This document shows, in pieces, positions 1 to 5,657 of a DNA stretch of 5,657 bases. A model generated the notes under the pieces. That model was not told the origin of the DNA, did no database searches, and was given only the letters and a program-made list of their open reading frames with translations. Source of the DNA: Pseudomonadota bacterium (lineage in GTDB: Bacteria; Myxococcota_A; Polyangia; Polyangiales; Polyangiaceae); assembly GCA_023411445.1 (NCBI GenBank), contig JAEYOT010000399.1, positions 1 to 5,657 of the forward strand, in the 5' to 3' direction. The stretch's first letter is position 1; each line of letters starts with the position of its first letter. The position numbers were made by a program, and so were the translations under genes.

Positions 1-641
1 CGTTGCTCCTGGGCGTGGTGGCCGCTTGCGGCGGCACGACCGGGAAAGCGACGTACGATGCGGACGGGGACCAACCGCCCGCCAACGAAGATCAACCGCC
101 TAAGAGCTCGGATCAGCCGGGCAACAGCTACGACCGCCCGCCGGGTAGCTCGGAGCGACCGCCGTCCAATCCGGGTGCTCCCGGTGGTGGTGGTGGTCGA
201 CTGCAATCACTGTGCAACAAGCTGTGTGAGCTCGTCGACAGCTGTGACTTGGGCGACATGGGCGGTCTGGAGGGCGGTCTCTGCGCCGAAGGCGCCTGCA
301 TTCTCCCGGCCGAGGCTGAAACCCAGGCGCCTTGCGTCAACGAGGCGATCGACTTTCTGGACTGCATCTTGGGCCTCGGCAACCTCTGCTCGGACGATGG
401 TCCCAGCGAGGCGTCGCTGGGGCGTTGCCAGCAGTCGATCGAAGCCGCGCAGCGGTGCCAGGGTAACTACGAGCCGCCTGACGACGACGACCCGGTGCCG
501 AATCCCACCGAAGGGCAGTGCGCACCTTCCCTTGGCTGCGAGAACTGCCTGAACGCGTGCACCGAGTGCTTGTGCGAAGCCAACGGCGACGCTGAGGCGA
601 GCACGGAGTGCCTGACCAGCCCGGTCTGCAGGAACCCGTGA
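1..641 (+). CDS. Cysteine-rich lipoprotein, 5' end cut by window edge
   Basis: This is a probable secreted lipoprotein of unknown function; I do not recognise a named family. The reading frame is open to the left edge, and the first full codon is at base 3. The first visible residues, LLGVVAAC, look like the end of a signal peptide with a VAAC lipobox, so the start codon lies upstream. A TTG at base 3 would give only eight residues before the cysteine and no basic n-region. After the lipid-anchor Cys (residue 9 of the visible part) come a Pro/Asp-rich linker of five 7-residue repeats (residues 23-57), a Gly run, a first Cys-rich region (residues 71-152, ten Cys), an acidic DDDD/Pro linker (157-171) and a second Cys-rich region (173-209, eight Cys, including a CENCLNACTECLC cluster). 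Both Cys counts are even, which fits disulfide-bonded extracytoplasmic domains. TGA ends the gene at 639-641. The call as a real lipoprotein is fairly secure; its function is unknown. Confidence 0.82.
   Translation, partial: LLLGVVAACGGTTGKATYDADGDQPPANEDQPPKSSDQPGNSYDRPPGSSERPPSNPGAPGGGGGRLQSLCNKLCELVDSCDLGDMGGLEGGLCAEGACILPAEAETQAPCVNEAIDFLDCILGLGNLCSDDGPSEASLGRCQQSIEAAQRCQGNYEPPDDDDPVPNPTEGQCAPSLGCENCLNACTECLCEANGDAEASTECLTSPVCRNP
69..173 (+). repeat. Five degenerate 21-bp tandem repeats coding a Pro-rich linker
   Basis: Five consecutive 21-base units (69-89, 90-110, 111-131, 132-152, 153-173) encode the heptapeptides DQPPANE, DQPPKSS, DQPGNSY, DRPPGSS and ERPPSNP. The D/E-Q/R-P-P/G core is kept in every unit while the last three residues vary. 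The repeat lies between the lipidated Cys and the first Cys-rich domain. It probably acts as an extended tether from the membrane; the role is inferred. Confidence 0.85.
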
Positions 642-655
642 ACGCGTGACGGGGC

Positions 656-671
656 GCCGGCCGTCGCCGGC
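656..671. other. GC-rich hairpin after the first lipoprotein gene
   Basis: The arms GCCGGC at 656-661 and GCCGGC at 666-671 can form a 6-bp stem with a CGTC loop, 14 bases past the lipoprotein stop codon. No T-run follows. In DNA this rich in G and C such a stem can arise by chance. It may be part of a composite 3' end together with the larger hairpin downstream. Confidence 0.35.
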
Positions 672-693
672 TGGCCGCCACTTCACGAGCAAG

Positions 694-724
694 CGCCGTG
701 AGCGGACCCAAGCCGCTCACGGCG
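694..724. terminator. Perfect 12-bp inverted repeat, possible terminator
   Basis: The arms CGCCGTGAGCGG (694-705) and CCGCTCACGGCG (713-724) pair perfectly around a 7-base loop (706-712). One G-T and one A-T pair can extend the stem outward at 693/725 and 692/726. The hairpin sits 52 bases after the lipoprotein stop and 37 bases before the comEC start. Only a broken T-rich tract follows (GTTCTGCTATTT), so it is not a textbook intrinsic terminator. It could instead be a protein-binding site or a dispersed palindromic repeat. Confidence 0.5.
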
Positions 725-761
725 TTCTGCTATTTGGCGCGCCTGCTGCATAGCGACGCGC

Positions 762-3119
762 GTGGGCCTCGACGCGCTGCTCCTCGCCGCGGTGTCGCTG
801 GTGGCGGGCGGCTTGCTGCCGCTCTCGCCGCTGGCGGTGTCGCTCGGCTTCAGCGCCGGGCTCTTGCTCGTGCTCTGGCGCGTGGGCGTGGCTCGAGCCG
901 GTTGCTTCGCGCTCTTGTTCGCGCTCGGCGCCTGGCGCTCGCAGCACGCGCTCGAGCGCTACGACCAGCAACGCTTCCAGCTGCGGGACGCGCTGGCAGA
1001 GCCACGGCGCTGCGCGTTCGAAGCAGAGGTGGCGGCGTCGCCCGTGGAGCAACGCGGCTCGCTCGTCTTCTTGGCGGACGTGACGCACGCGGAGTGCGAG
1101 GGCTCGCTCGTGCCGGCCTTTCGCTCGCGGCTCTATGGCGGGCCGGCGCGCTTGGCTCGAGGGGACCGGGTGAGCGGCGTGGCGGATTTCGCGCCGGTGC
1201 AGCTGTTTCGCAACTTCGGCGTGGCGGATCCGCGGCCCTCGGCGCGCCGCACCGGCGCAGTGGCGAGCGGAGGCGTGCTCAGCCTCACGCTCGAGCAGCC
1301 GAGCTACGGCCCGGGCGCGCTGATCGATCGCGCGCGGGCGCACGTGCGCGGCCGCATCCAAGCGACCTTCCCGCCGCTGGCGGCGCCGCTGGGGCGCGCC
1401 CTCGTGCTGGGCGAGAGCGATCTGGATCCGGATGACGACGCGGCGTTCCGCGCCAGCGGCTTGTCGCACCTGCTCGCGGTCAGCGGCACGCACTTGGTCT
1501 TCGCGGTGGTGGCGCTGGTCAACGCGCTTTCGTTCGTGCTGGTGCGGCTGGAGGCGTTCGCGGCCAGCGTGCGCGCGGCGCGAGCGGCGGCTGCGGTCGG
1601 CATCGTGCTCTCGCTCGTGTACGCGGATTTCGCGGGCGGCAGCGGCTCGGCCTTTCGCGCGGCGTACATGCTGTCCATCGCCTTCTTGGTCACGGCGCTC
1701 GGTCGCCGTCCGAGCGCCGTGCGCTGCCTCGCGGCGTCGATCCTCATCGGCGCGGCGCTGGATCCACTCGTCGGTCGTGACGTGTCGTTCCTGCTCTCGG
1801 TGGCGGCCACGGCCGGCCTGATCGGGCTCGGCCCCGCGCTGGAGCCGCTGCACGCAGGGCTCCGGCTGCGGCCGCTGAGCTGGCTCGTGCAGAGCTTGTG
1901 CACCACCGTCTCGGCCATGGTGCCGTGCGTGCCCGTGCTGGCCCTGCTCGGCTCGGAGATCGGTCTGGCCGGCTTGTTCGCGAACGTGCTGGCGGGCCCG
2001 ATTGGTGAGGCGTGTGCGTTGCCGCTGTGCTTGCTCCACGCGGTGGTGGGCTTCTGGCCTTGGCTGGAGCAGGGGACGGCGCTGGCCGGCGGTGGAGCGC
2101 TCCTCCTGGTGCGGGGGCTCGCGCGCTTCAGCGCGGCTCAGGCCGAGCTGCGCATGACCTTGCCGGTGCCGAGCGCGCTGCAGCTGTCGCTCATCACGGT
2201 GGGCGCGGTGGCCGTGGTGTCGCTGCGTGGCTGGCGCCGGATGGTGCCTCTGCTGCTCACGGCTCTCGGCACCTTCGGCTTGGAGCGCGCGCAGGTGGCT
2301 GCAGGCGCACCGCGCGGCGCCTTGACCGCCACCATCTTGGACGTGGGCCAAGGGGACTCGGCGTTGATCGATTTTCCGGACGGCCGCGTTTGGCTGATCG
2401 ATGGCGGCGGCTTCGTGGGCTCGCCGGTGGATCCGGGGCGCTCGGTGATCTTGCCGGAGCTGTCCACGCGCCGCCGTCGCCACCTGGACGTGATCGTGCT
2501 GAGCCACCCGCATCCGGATCACTTCATGGGCCTGCTGAGCGTGGTCGAGCAGGTCAGCGTGGGTGAGCTGTGGGACACCGGTCAGGGCCTCTTGCACGGC
2601 GCCGGTCCGGCCTACGCGCGCCTGCATGCGCTGCTGCGCGAGCGGGGCGTGAGCGTGCGCGGCCCGCGTGAGCTGTGCGGCGAGCAGCGCTTCGGGGGCG
2701 TGCGCGTGCAGGTGCTTTGGCCCTGCCCGGCGCTCGAGCCCAGCTGGGGCGCCAATGACAACTCCTTCGTGATTCGACTCCAGCTCGGAGCGCGGGCGCT
2801 GCTCTTCACGGGCGACGCCGAGCACGACGCCGAGCAGCGCTTGCTGGAGCGGGGCGCGCCGCTGCGCGCGGACTTCTTGAAGGTCGGGCACCACGGCTCG
2901 CGCACCTCCACCACGCCGGCGTTTCTGGAGCGCGTCGCGCCCAGCGTCGCCAGCATGTCGACCGGTGTGCGCAACCGCTTCGGCCATCCTCACCCGCAGA
3001 CGGTCGCGGTGCTCGCTGCGCGCGGCGTCTCCGCCGTCCGGACTGATCGCCACGGCGCGCTGCGCGTGAGCACGGACGGCGCCCGGCTGGCGCTCCACAC
3101 CGTGACGGACGGGCGCTAG
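762..3119 (+). CDS. comEC: ComEC/Rec2-family DNA internalization channel
   Basis: ComEC is the inner-membrane channel that passes single-stranded DNA into the cytoplasm during natural transformation; its metallo-beta-lactamase (MBL)-fold domain is implicated in degrading the other strand. The 785-residue product has the full layout. About three N-terminal membrane segments (residues 5-58) precede a soluble DUF4131/OB-like loop (about 60-190). The Competence domain (about 190-510) contains [17 protein letters not shown] at 229-245 and many membrane helices. The MBL-fold domain (about 520-780) shows DVGQGD at 527-532, the metal motif HPHPDH at 582-587, GDAEHD at 684-689, KVGHHGS at 707-713 and GHPHP at 741-745. 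No key MBL motif is missing, so the gene looks intact. GTG at 762 is the first usable start after an in-frame stop at 699-701; no Shine-Dalgarno is visible. hpt follows after 41 bases. No comEA, comF or pilus gene is in view, so competence itself is not shown. Confidence 0.96.
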   Translation: MGLDALLLAAVSLVAGGLLPLSPLAVSLGFSAGLLLVLWRVGVARAGCFALLFALGAWRSQHALERYDQQRFQLRDALAEPRRCAFEAEVAASPVEQRGSLVFLADVTHAECEGSLVPAFRSRLYGGPARLARGDRVSGVADFAPVQLFRNFGVADPRPSARRTGAVASGGVLSLTLEQPSYGPGALIDRARAHVRGRIQATFPPLAAPLGRALVLGESDLDPDDDAAFRASGLSHLLAVSGTHLVFAVVALVNALSFVLVRLEAFAASVRAARAAAAVGIVLSLVYADFAGGSGSAFRAAYMLSIAFLVTALGRRPSAVRCLAASILIGAALDPLVGRDVSFLLSVAATAGLIGLGPALEPLHAGLRLRPLSWLVQSLCTTVSAMVPCVPVLALLGSEIGLAGLFANVLAGPIGEACALPLCLLHAVVGFWPWLEQGTALAGGGALLLVRGLARFSAAQAELRMTLPVPSALQLSLITVGAVAVVSLRGWRRMVPLLLTALGTFGLERAQVAAGAPRGALTATILDVGQGDSALIDFPDGRVWLIDGGGFVGSPVDPGRSVILPELSTRRRRHLDVIVLSHPHPDHFMGLLSVVEQVSVGELWDTGQGLLHGAGPAYARLHALLRERGVSVRGPRELCGEQRFGGVRVQVLWPCPALEPSWGANDNSFVIRLQLGARALLFTGDAEHDAEQRLLERGAPLRADFLKVGHHGSRTSTTPAFLERVAPSVASMSTGVRNRFGHPHPQTVAVLAARGVSAVRTDRHGALRVSTDGARLALHTVTDGR

Positions 3120-3160
3120 AGAGCTTGCCAACGCCCCCAGGCCATGCCGATCATGCCAGC

Positions 3161-3679
3161 ATGAGCACGCCCGAAGAGCTCCTCAGCGCCGACACGATCG
3201 CCAAGCGCGTGAGGGAGCTGGGCGAACAGATCTCGCGCGACTACGCGGACAAGTCACTCGTGCTGCTGTGTGTGCTCAAGGGCAGCTTCGTGTTCGCGGC
3301 GGATCTCCTGCGCTCCATCGATGTGCCGCTGCGGGTGGAGTTCTTGGGGGTGCGGAGCTACGGCGACGACACCAAGTCGAGCGGCGTGGTGCAGATCACG
3401 CTGGATCTAGCCAAGCCGATCGCTGGCGATCACGTCGTGATCGTGGAGGACATCGTCGATACGGGTCTGACCTTGAGCTATTTGCGGGAGCAGCTGCTCG
3501 CGCGCGGCCCGGCTTCGGTCAAGGTGTGCTCGCTGCTGCACAAGCCTTCACGCACGGTGCGGCCCGTTTACGTGGACTATTTGGGCTTCACGGTGCAGGA
3601 CGTGTTCGTCGTCGGCTACGGGCTGGACTACGGCGAGCGTTACCGCAACTTGCCCTACGTGGGCGTCTTGCGCAGCTGA
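3161..3679 (+). CDS. hpt: Hypoxanthine-guanine phosphoribosyltransferase
   Basis: This cytoplasmic purine-salvage enzyme joins hypoxanthine or guanine to PRPP, giving IMP or GMP and pyrophosphate. The 172-residue product matches the usual family length of about 175-185. Visible motifs are the LKG pyrophosphate-binding loop (residues 39-41), the flexible-loop SYGDDT (66-71), the PRPP-binding signature [13 protein letters not shown] (92-104, acidic pair E96-D97 and probable general base D100), K128 in LLHKP (purine O6 contact in the family), and [16 protein letters not shown] (150-165) with D156 and R162 at the usual metal and pyrophosphate positions. ATG at 3161 gives a normal N-terminus. An in-frame TTG at 3125, five bases after the comEC stop, would add 12 residues unlike the family and is the alternative. 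Neither has a good Shine-Dalgarno. The close spacing suggests co-transcription with comEC. Guanine-only or xanthine preference cannot be excluded from sequence alone. Confidence 0.96.
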   Translation: MSTPEELLSADTIAKRVRELGEQISRDYADKSLVLLCVLKGSFVFAADLLRSIDVPLRVEFLGVRSYGDDTKSSGVVQITLDLAKPIAGDHVVIVEDIVDTGLTLSYLREQLLARGPASVKVCSLLHKPSRTVRPVYVDYLGFTVQDVFVVGYGLDYGERYRNLPYVGVLRS

Positions 3680-3691
3680 GGTGGCGCCGCT

Positions 3692-3707
3692 GCCAACCCG
3701 AGTTGGC
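3692..3707. other. Hairpin 12 bases after hpt
   Basis: GCCAAC (3692-3697) and GTTGGC (3702-3707) form a perfect 6-bp stem with a CCGA loop just past the hpt stop codon. There is no T-run after it. It may mark the 3' end of the comEC-hpt transcript. A competing pairing of 3700-3705 with 3721-3726 is described in the findings. Confidence 0.4.
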
Positions 3708-3761
3708 TTCGCACCCTGGGCAACTCCACGTAGAGCCGAGGCGGCGCAGGGGCACGCGCTT

Positions 3762-3770
3762 TGCTAAACT
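3762..3770 (+). promoter_or_regulatory. Extended -10 element for a probably leaderless lipoprotein mRNA
   Basis: TGCTAAACT holds an extended -10 (TGN at 3762-3764) and a TANNNT hexamer, TAAACT (3765-3770). The hexamer ends 7 bases before the ATG at 3778, so transcription would begin at or next to the start codon. No Shine-Dalgarno lies between them, and no good -35 is seen at the expected place (about 3742-3747), which extended -10 promoters tolerate. The TANNNT-to-ATG spacing is the pattern known for leaderless genes in other bacteria; its use here is an inference. Confidence 0.55.
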
Positions 3771-3777
3771 CGCGCCG

Positions 3778-4140
3778 ATGTCCCGGCTCGTTGCGATCTG
3801 GTGTGCCCTGTGGCTGGTCGCTTGCGGCGGCAACGTCTCCGGTGGCTCGAGCTCCGAAGCTGCGGATCCTGAGCCCGAGCCAGCGGCGGACGAGGTGAGC
3901 GATCCGGGCGCTGGCCCAGGCCCGAGCGGCGGCCCGAATGCGGATACGGATCTCGGGGAGTGCGTGCTCGGACCCAAGGCGTCGGAGGTCGGGGTGGAAT
4001 GCGCCTGGGTCACCGGCAATCGCTGCTACGCCGAGCGCGCCATGGCCTGTAACTGCGCCTGCCCGCGTGGCCGCAACAGTCAGTGTGTCAGCGGCTTCGA
4101 GGGCGGGCCGTTCAGTCGAGTGTGGGTCAGCTGCGATTAG
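3778..4140 (+). CDS. Small cysteine-rich lipoprotein
   Basis: This 120-residue predicted lipoprotein is of unknown function and belongs to no family I recognise. Residues 1-16 form a short signal peptide (basic R3, hydrophobic core 4-14) ending in the lipobox LVAC, with lipidated C16. An acidic Pro/Gly/Ser linker (17-60) leads to a compact C-terminal domain with eight Cys (62, 75, 83, 91, 93, 95, 103, 119). These include a CNCAC core at 91-95, and the count would allow four disulfides. The +2 residue is Gly, not Asp, which by the E. coli rule would favour the outer membrane; that rule is uncertain here. ATG at 3778 was chosen because the signal peptide begins there, although the frame is open much further upstream inside hpt. 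The start has no Shine-Dalgarno but a -10-like box 7 bases upstream. The last 14 bases overlap the 3' end of rarA on the other strand. Its anchor-linker-Cys-domain layout resembles the lipoprotein at the left edge, but I see no clear homology. Confidence 0.8.
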   Translation: MSRLVAIWCALWLVACGGNVSGGSSSEAADPEPEPAADEVSDPGAGPGPSGGPNADTDLGECVLGPKASEVGVECAWVTGNRCYAERAMACNCACPRGRNSQCVSGFEGGPFSRVWVSCD

Positions 4141-5488
4141 CGCGTAAGCGCGCGAGGCGCTCGCCGATGGCTTGCTCGAGCCCCTGATTGGTCGGCTCAT
4201 AGTAGCGCTGCCCGGCGAGCTCGTCGGGCAAGTACTGCTCGCCCGGCACCACGCTGCCTTCGAAGTCCGGCGGGTACTTGTAACCCTGGCCGTAGCCTTC
4301 GCTCTTCATCAGCGAGGTGACGGCGTTGCGGAGCTTCTTCGGCACCGGTAGCGCGCCGTGCTCCGCGATGACGGCTCGCACGGCGCCGATGGCCGCCTTG
4401 ACGGCGGCGGACTTGGGGCAGCTCGCGAGGTACAAGCAAGCGTGCGCGATCGGATAAATGCCCTCCGGCATGCCCATGCGCCGGAACGCGTCGTCCGCCG
4501 CTACCGCGACCTGCAGCGCGCGCGGGTCCGCGTTGCCCACGTCCTCACTGGCGAAGATGATCAAGCGCCGCAACAGAAAGAGCGGATCGTCGCCGGCCTC
4601 CAGCATGCGCATGAGCCAGTAAAGCGCCGCGTCAGGATCGCTGCCGCGCATGGATTTGATGAGCGCGCTAGCGACGTTGTAGTGCTCTTCGCCGGACTTA
4701 TCGTATAATAGAGTCTTGGTTTCGGCGGCGGCCTCCACCAAGGCCAAGTCCAGCGTGCCACCGTCGGGCAACAAGGCGGCTGCGGTCTCCAGCATGCCCA
4801 GGGCGCGCCTGGCGTCGCCGCGCGCGGCGCGCGCGATGGCCGTGAGCGCGTCGTCCCGTGCGTGAAGCTGACGAGCGCCGAGGCCTCGCTCGCGGTCGCC
4901 AAGCGCGCGGCGCAAGAGCTGCTCCAGGTCCGCCGCCTCCAGCGCCTCCAAGCGGAAGACGCGGCAGCGCGACAACACCGCCGCGTTGACGGAAAACGAA
5001 GGATTCTCGGTGGTGGCGCCGATCAGCGTGATGGTGCCGTCCTCCACGTGCGGCAAGAACGCGTCTTGCTGGCCCTTGTTGAAGCGGTGGATCTCGTCCA
5101 CGAACAAGAGCGTGGTTTTGCCCTGATAGGCGCGACGTTCACGCGCCGCGGCGAGCAGCTCGCGCAGCTCCGGCAGGCCGCCCAGCACGGCGCTGAAGCG
5201 CACGAACTCCGCGCGCGTGAGCTGCGAAATAACGTTGGCCAGCGTCGTTTTCCCGGAGCCGGGCGGCCCCCATAGGATCAGCGACGGCACGCGATCTTTT
5301 TGGATCACCTCGCGCAGCAGCTTGCCTTCACGCAAGAGCTGCCGCTGGCCCACCACCTCTTCCAGCGACTGCGGTCGCATGCGATCGGCGAGCGGCGCCG
5401 CTGCCGCCGCGCCCGGCGCCTGACGGCGCGCCGCCGCCTCCAGCAGCGTCGGACTCGTTACGGGGGGCGGCGCGGCCCGTCTGGCCAT
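4127..5488 (-). CDS. rarA: Replication-associated recombination protein RarA (MgsA), AAA+ ATPase
   Basis: RarA (MgsA in E. coli, Mgs1/WRNIP1 in eukaryotes) is a tetrameric AAA+ ATPase related to clamp loaders that acts at stalled replication forks. The 453 residues match the family length (447 in E. coli). Visible motifs: PLADRMRP entry motif (32-39), VVGQ (45-48), Walker A GPPGSGKT (74-81), Walker B LLFVDEIH (127-134, D131 and E132), QQDAFLPHVEDGTI (140-153), sensor 1 GATTENPSF (157-165), LSRCRV with the probable arginine finger R174, and sensor 2 GDARRAL (224-230). The C-terminal tetramerization region has RGSDPDAALYW (281-291), SEDVGNADPRA (314-324) and GYGQGYKYPPDF (from 398). ATG at 5488 is the only good start: it leaves an Ala/Pro-rich N-terminus of about 30 residues, and no better internal start precedes the conserved part. 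Only a weak GAG lies upstream as a ribosome site. It follows yggS by 16 bases, suggesting one operon. All catalytic motifs are intact. Confidence 0.98.
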   Translation of the reverse strand: MARRAAPPPVTSPTLLEAAARRQAPGAAAAAPLADRMRPQSLEEVVGQRQLLREGKLLREVIQKDRVPSLILWGPPGSGKTTLANVISQLTRAEFVRFSAVLGGLPELRELLAAARERRAYQGKTTLLFVDEIHRFNKGQQDAFLPHVEDGTITLIGATTENPSFSVNAAVLSRCRVFRLEALEAADLEQLLRRALGDRERGLGARQLHARDDALTAIARAARGDARRALGMLETAAALLPDGGTLDLALVEAAAETKTLLYDKSGEEHYNVASALIKSMRGSDPDAALYWLMRMLEAGDDPLFLLRRLIIFASEDVGNADPRALQVAVAADDAFRRMGMPEGIYPIAHACLYLASCPKSAAVKAAIGAVRAVIAEHGALPVPKKLRNAVTSLMKSEGYGQGYKYPPDFEGSVVPGEQYLPDELAGQRYYEPTNQGLEQAIGERLARLRANRS

Positions 5489-5504
5489 CGCTCGGAGATG
5501 TAGC

Positions 5505-5657
5505 TCAAACCTTCAGCGCGCGCGCCCCGAAGATGGCGGTTCCGACCCGAACCAGCGTCGCGCCCGCGGCCACGGCGTGCTCCAGGTCGTGGGTCATGCC
5601 CATGCTCAGCTCGGGCAAGCGCCGGGCGCCGCCGTGGCGCTCGCGCCGCTCCTGCAG
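5505..5657 (-). CDS. yggS: YggS/PROSC-type PLP homeostasis protein, C-terminal part
   Basis: Reading the minus strand in from the right edge gives 50 residues and a TGA stop (5505-5507). The segment contains [19 protein letters not shown] followed by [14 protein letters not shown]. This is the highly conserved C-terminus of the YggS/YBL036C/PROSC family (E. coli ends LSMGMS...[20 protein letters not shown]). These fold-type III proteins bind pyridoxal 5'-phosphate and buffer it and amino/keto acid pools, with no known catalysis. The SMGM and VRVG segments lie near the PLP phosphate in known structures. A Thr replaces the more common Ser after SMGM, a conservative change. The N-terminal bulk, including the PLP lysine, lies outside the window. 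rarA starts 16 bases downstream on the same strand, so the two are probably co-transcribed. The segment is easily missed because its start codon is absent. Confidence 0.95.
   Translation of the reverse strand: MQERRERHGGARRLPELSMGMTHDLEHAVAAGATLVRVGTAIFGARALKV

Noticed and set aside
207..692. A 161-codon minus-strand frame opposite the first lipoprotein
   Set aside because: No start context or recognisable motif; the plus-strand frame has a lipobox, repeats and ordered cysteines.
729..736. GCTATTTG as a -10 box for comEC
   Set aside because: It keeps the TG-C-TA start of an extended -10 but lacks the final T of TANNNT and has no -35; too weak to annotate.
698..1435. A 245-codon plus-strand frame overlapping the start of comEC
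   Set aside because: It is Arg/Ala/Gly-rich low-complexity translation in another frame, and the overlapping comEC frame has clear family motifs.
717..3131. An 804-codon open frame on the minus strand, antisense to the whole of comEC
   Set aside because: It is in exact codon register with comEC and stays open only because comEC uses no TTA, CTA or TCA codons. Its translation is dominated by Arg, His, Gln, Ala and Glu with no domain or hydrophobic core. It is a composition shadow.
3125..3160. TTG start for hpt giving a 184-residue product
   Set aside because: The extra 12 residues do not resemble Hpt N-termini, and the ATG at 3161 gives the usual family length. It is kept only as an alternative.
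3268..3777. Upstream extension of the small lipoprotein frame through hpt
   Set aside because: The frame is open by chance across hpt; the signal peptide and lipobox begin at 3778, and the upstream residues resemble an out-of-frame reading of hpt.
4704..4709. A perfect TATAAT on the plus strand inside rarA
   Set aside because: It comes from the rare Leu and Tyr codons of rarA. The nearest TTG-type -35 (4677-4682) is 21 bases away, and no plus-strand gene follows.
4816..4829. A 14-bp GC palindrome within rarA
   Set aside because: It lies in codons for Arg/Ala/Gly-rich residues of the sensor 2 region; alternating CG runs are expected here from codon bias.

Overview
The window is GC-rich (roughly 70% by eye), with strong G/C preference at third codon positions and densely packed genes. 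The two small lipoproteins with a cysteine-glycine-glycine start, Pro/Gly/Asp-rich linkers and many cysteines are a style common in Myxococcota, especially Polyangia (Sorangium-like bacteria). That assignment is an inference from style and composition; no marker gene in the window fixes the taxon.

Plus strand, left to right: the 3' part of a cysteine-rich lipoprotein gene (to 641); a 120-base gap with two hairpins, one with a perfect 12-bp stem; comEC (762-3119), the inner-membrane DNA-uptake channel with its metallo-beta-lactamase-fold domain; hpt (3161-3679), hypoxanthine/guanine phosphoribosyltransferase, 41 bases behind comEC and possibly co-transcribed with it; a 98-base gap with a hairpin and a good extended -10 element; and a second, smaller cysteine-rich lipoprotein (3778-4140).

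Minus strand, right to left: the last 50 codons of a YggS/PROSC-type PLP-homeostasis protein (from the right edge to 5505), then, 16 bases on, rarA (5488-4127), an AAA+ ATPase of replication-fork maintenance. rarA and the second lipoprotein gene converge and overlap by 14 bases at their 3' ends.

The known genes are housekeeping or competence functions: DNA import (ComEC), purine salvage (Hpt), fork rescue (RarA) and PLP homeostasis (YggS). I see no mobile element, CRISPR array, tRNA or rRNA, toxin-antitoxin pair or defence cassette, and no evidence of a new multi-gene system. The less described material is the pair of cysteine-rich lipoproteins, the probable leaderless promoter of the second one, the intergenic hairpins, and a rare-codon pair at the domain junction of rarA. 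No stretch over 300 bases lacks a gene.
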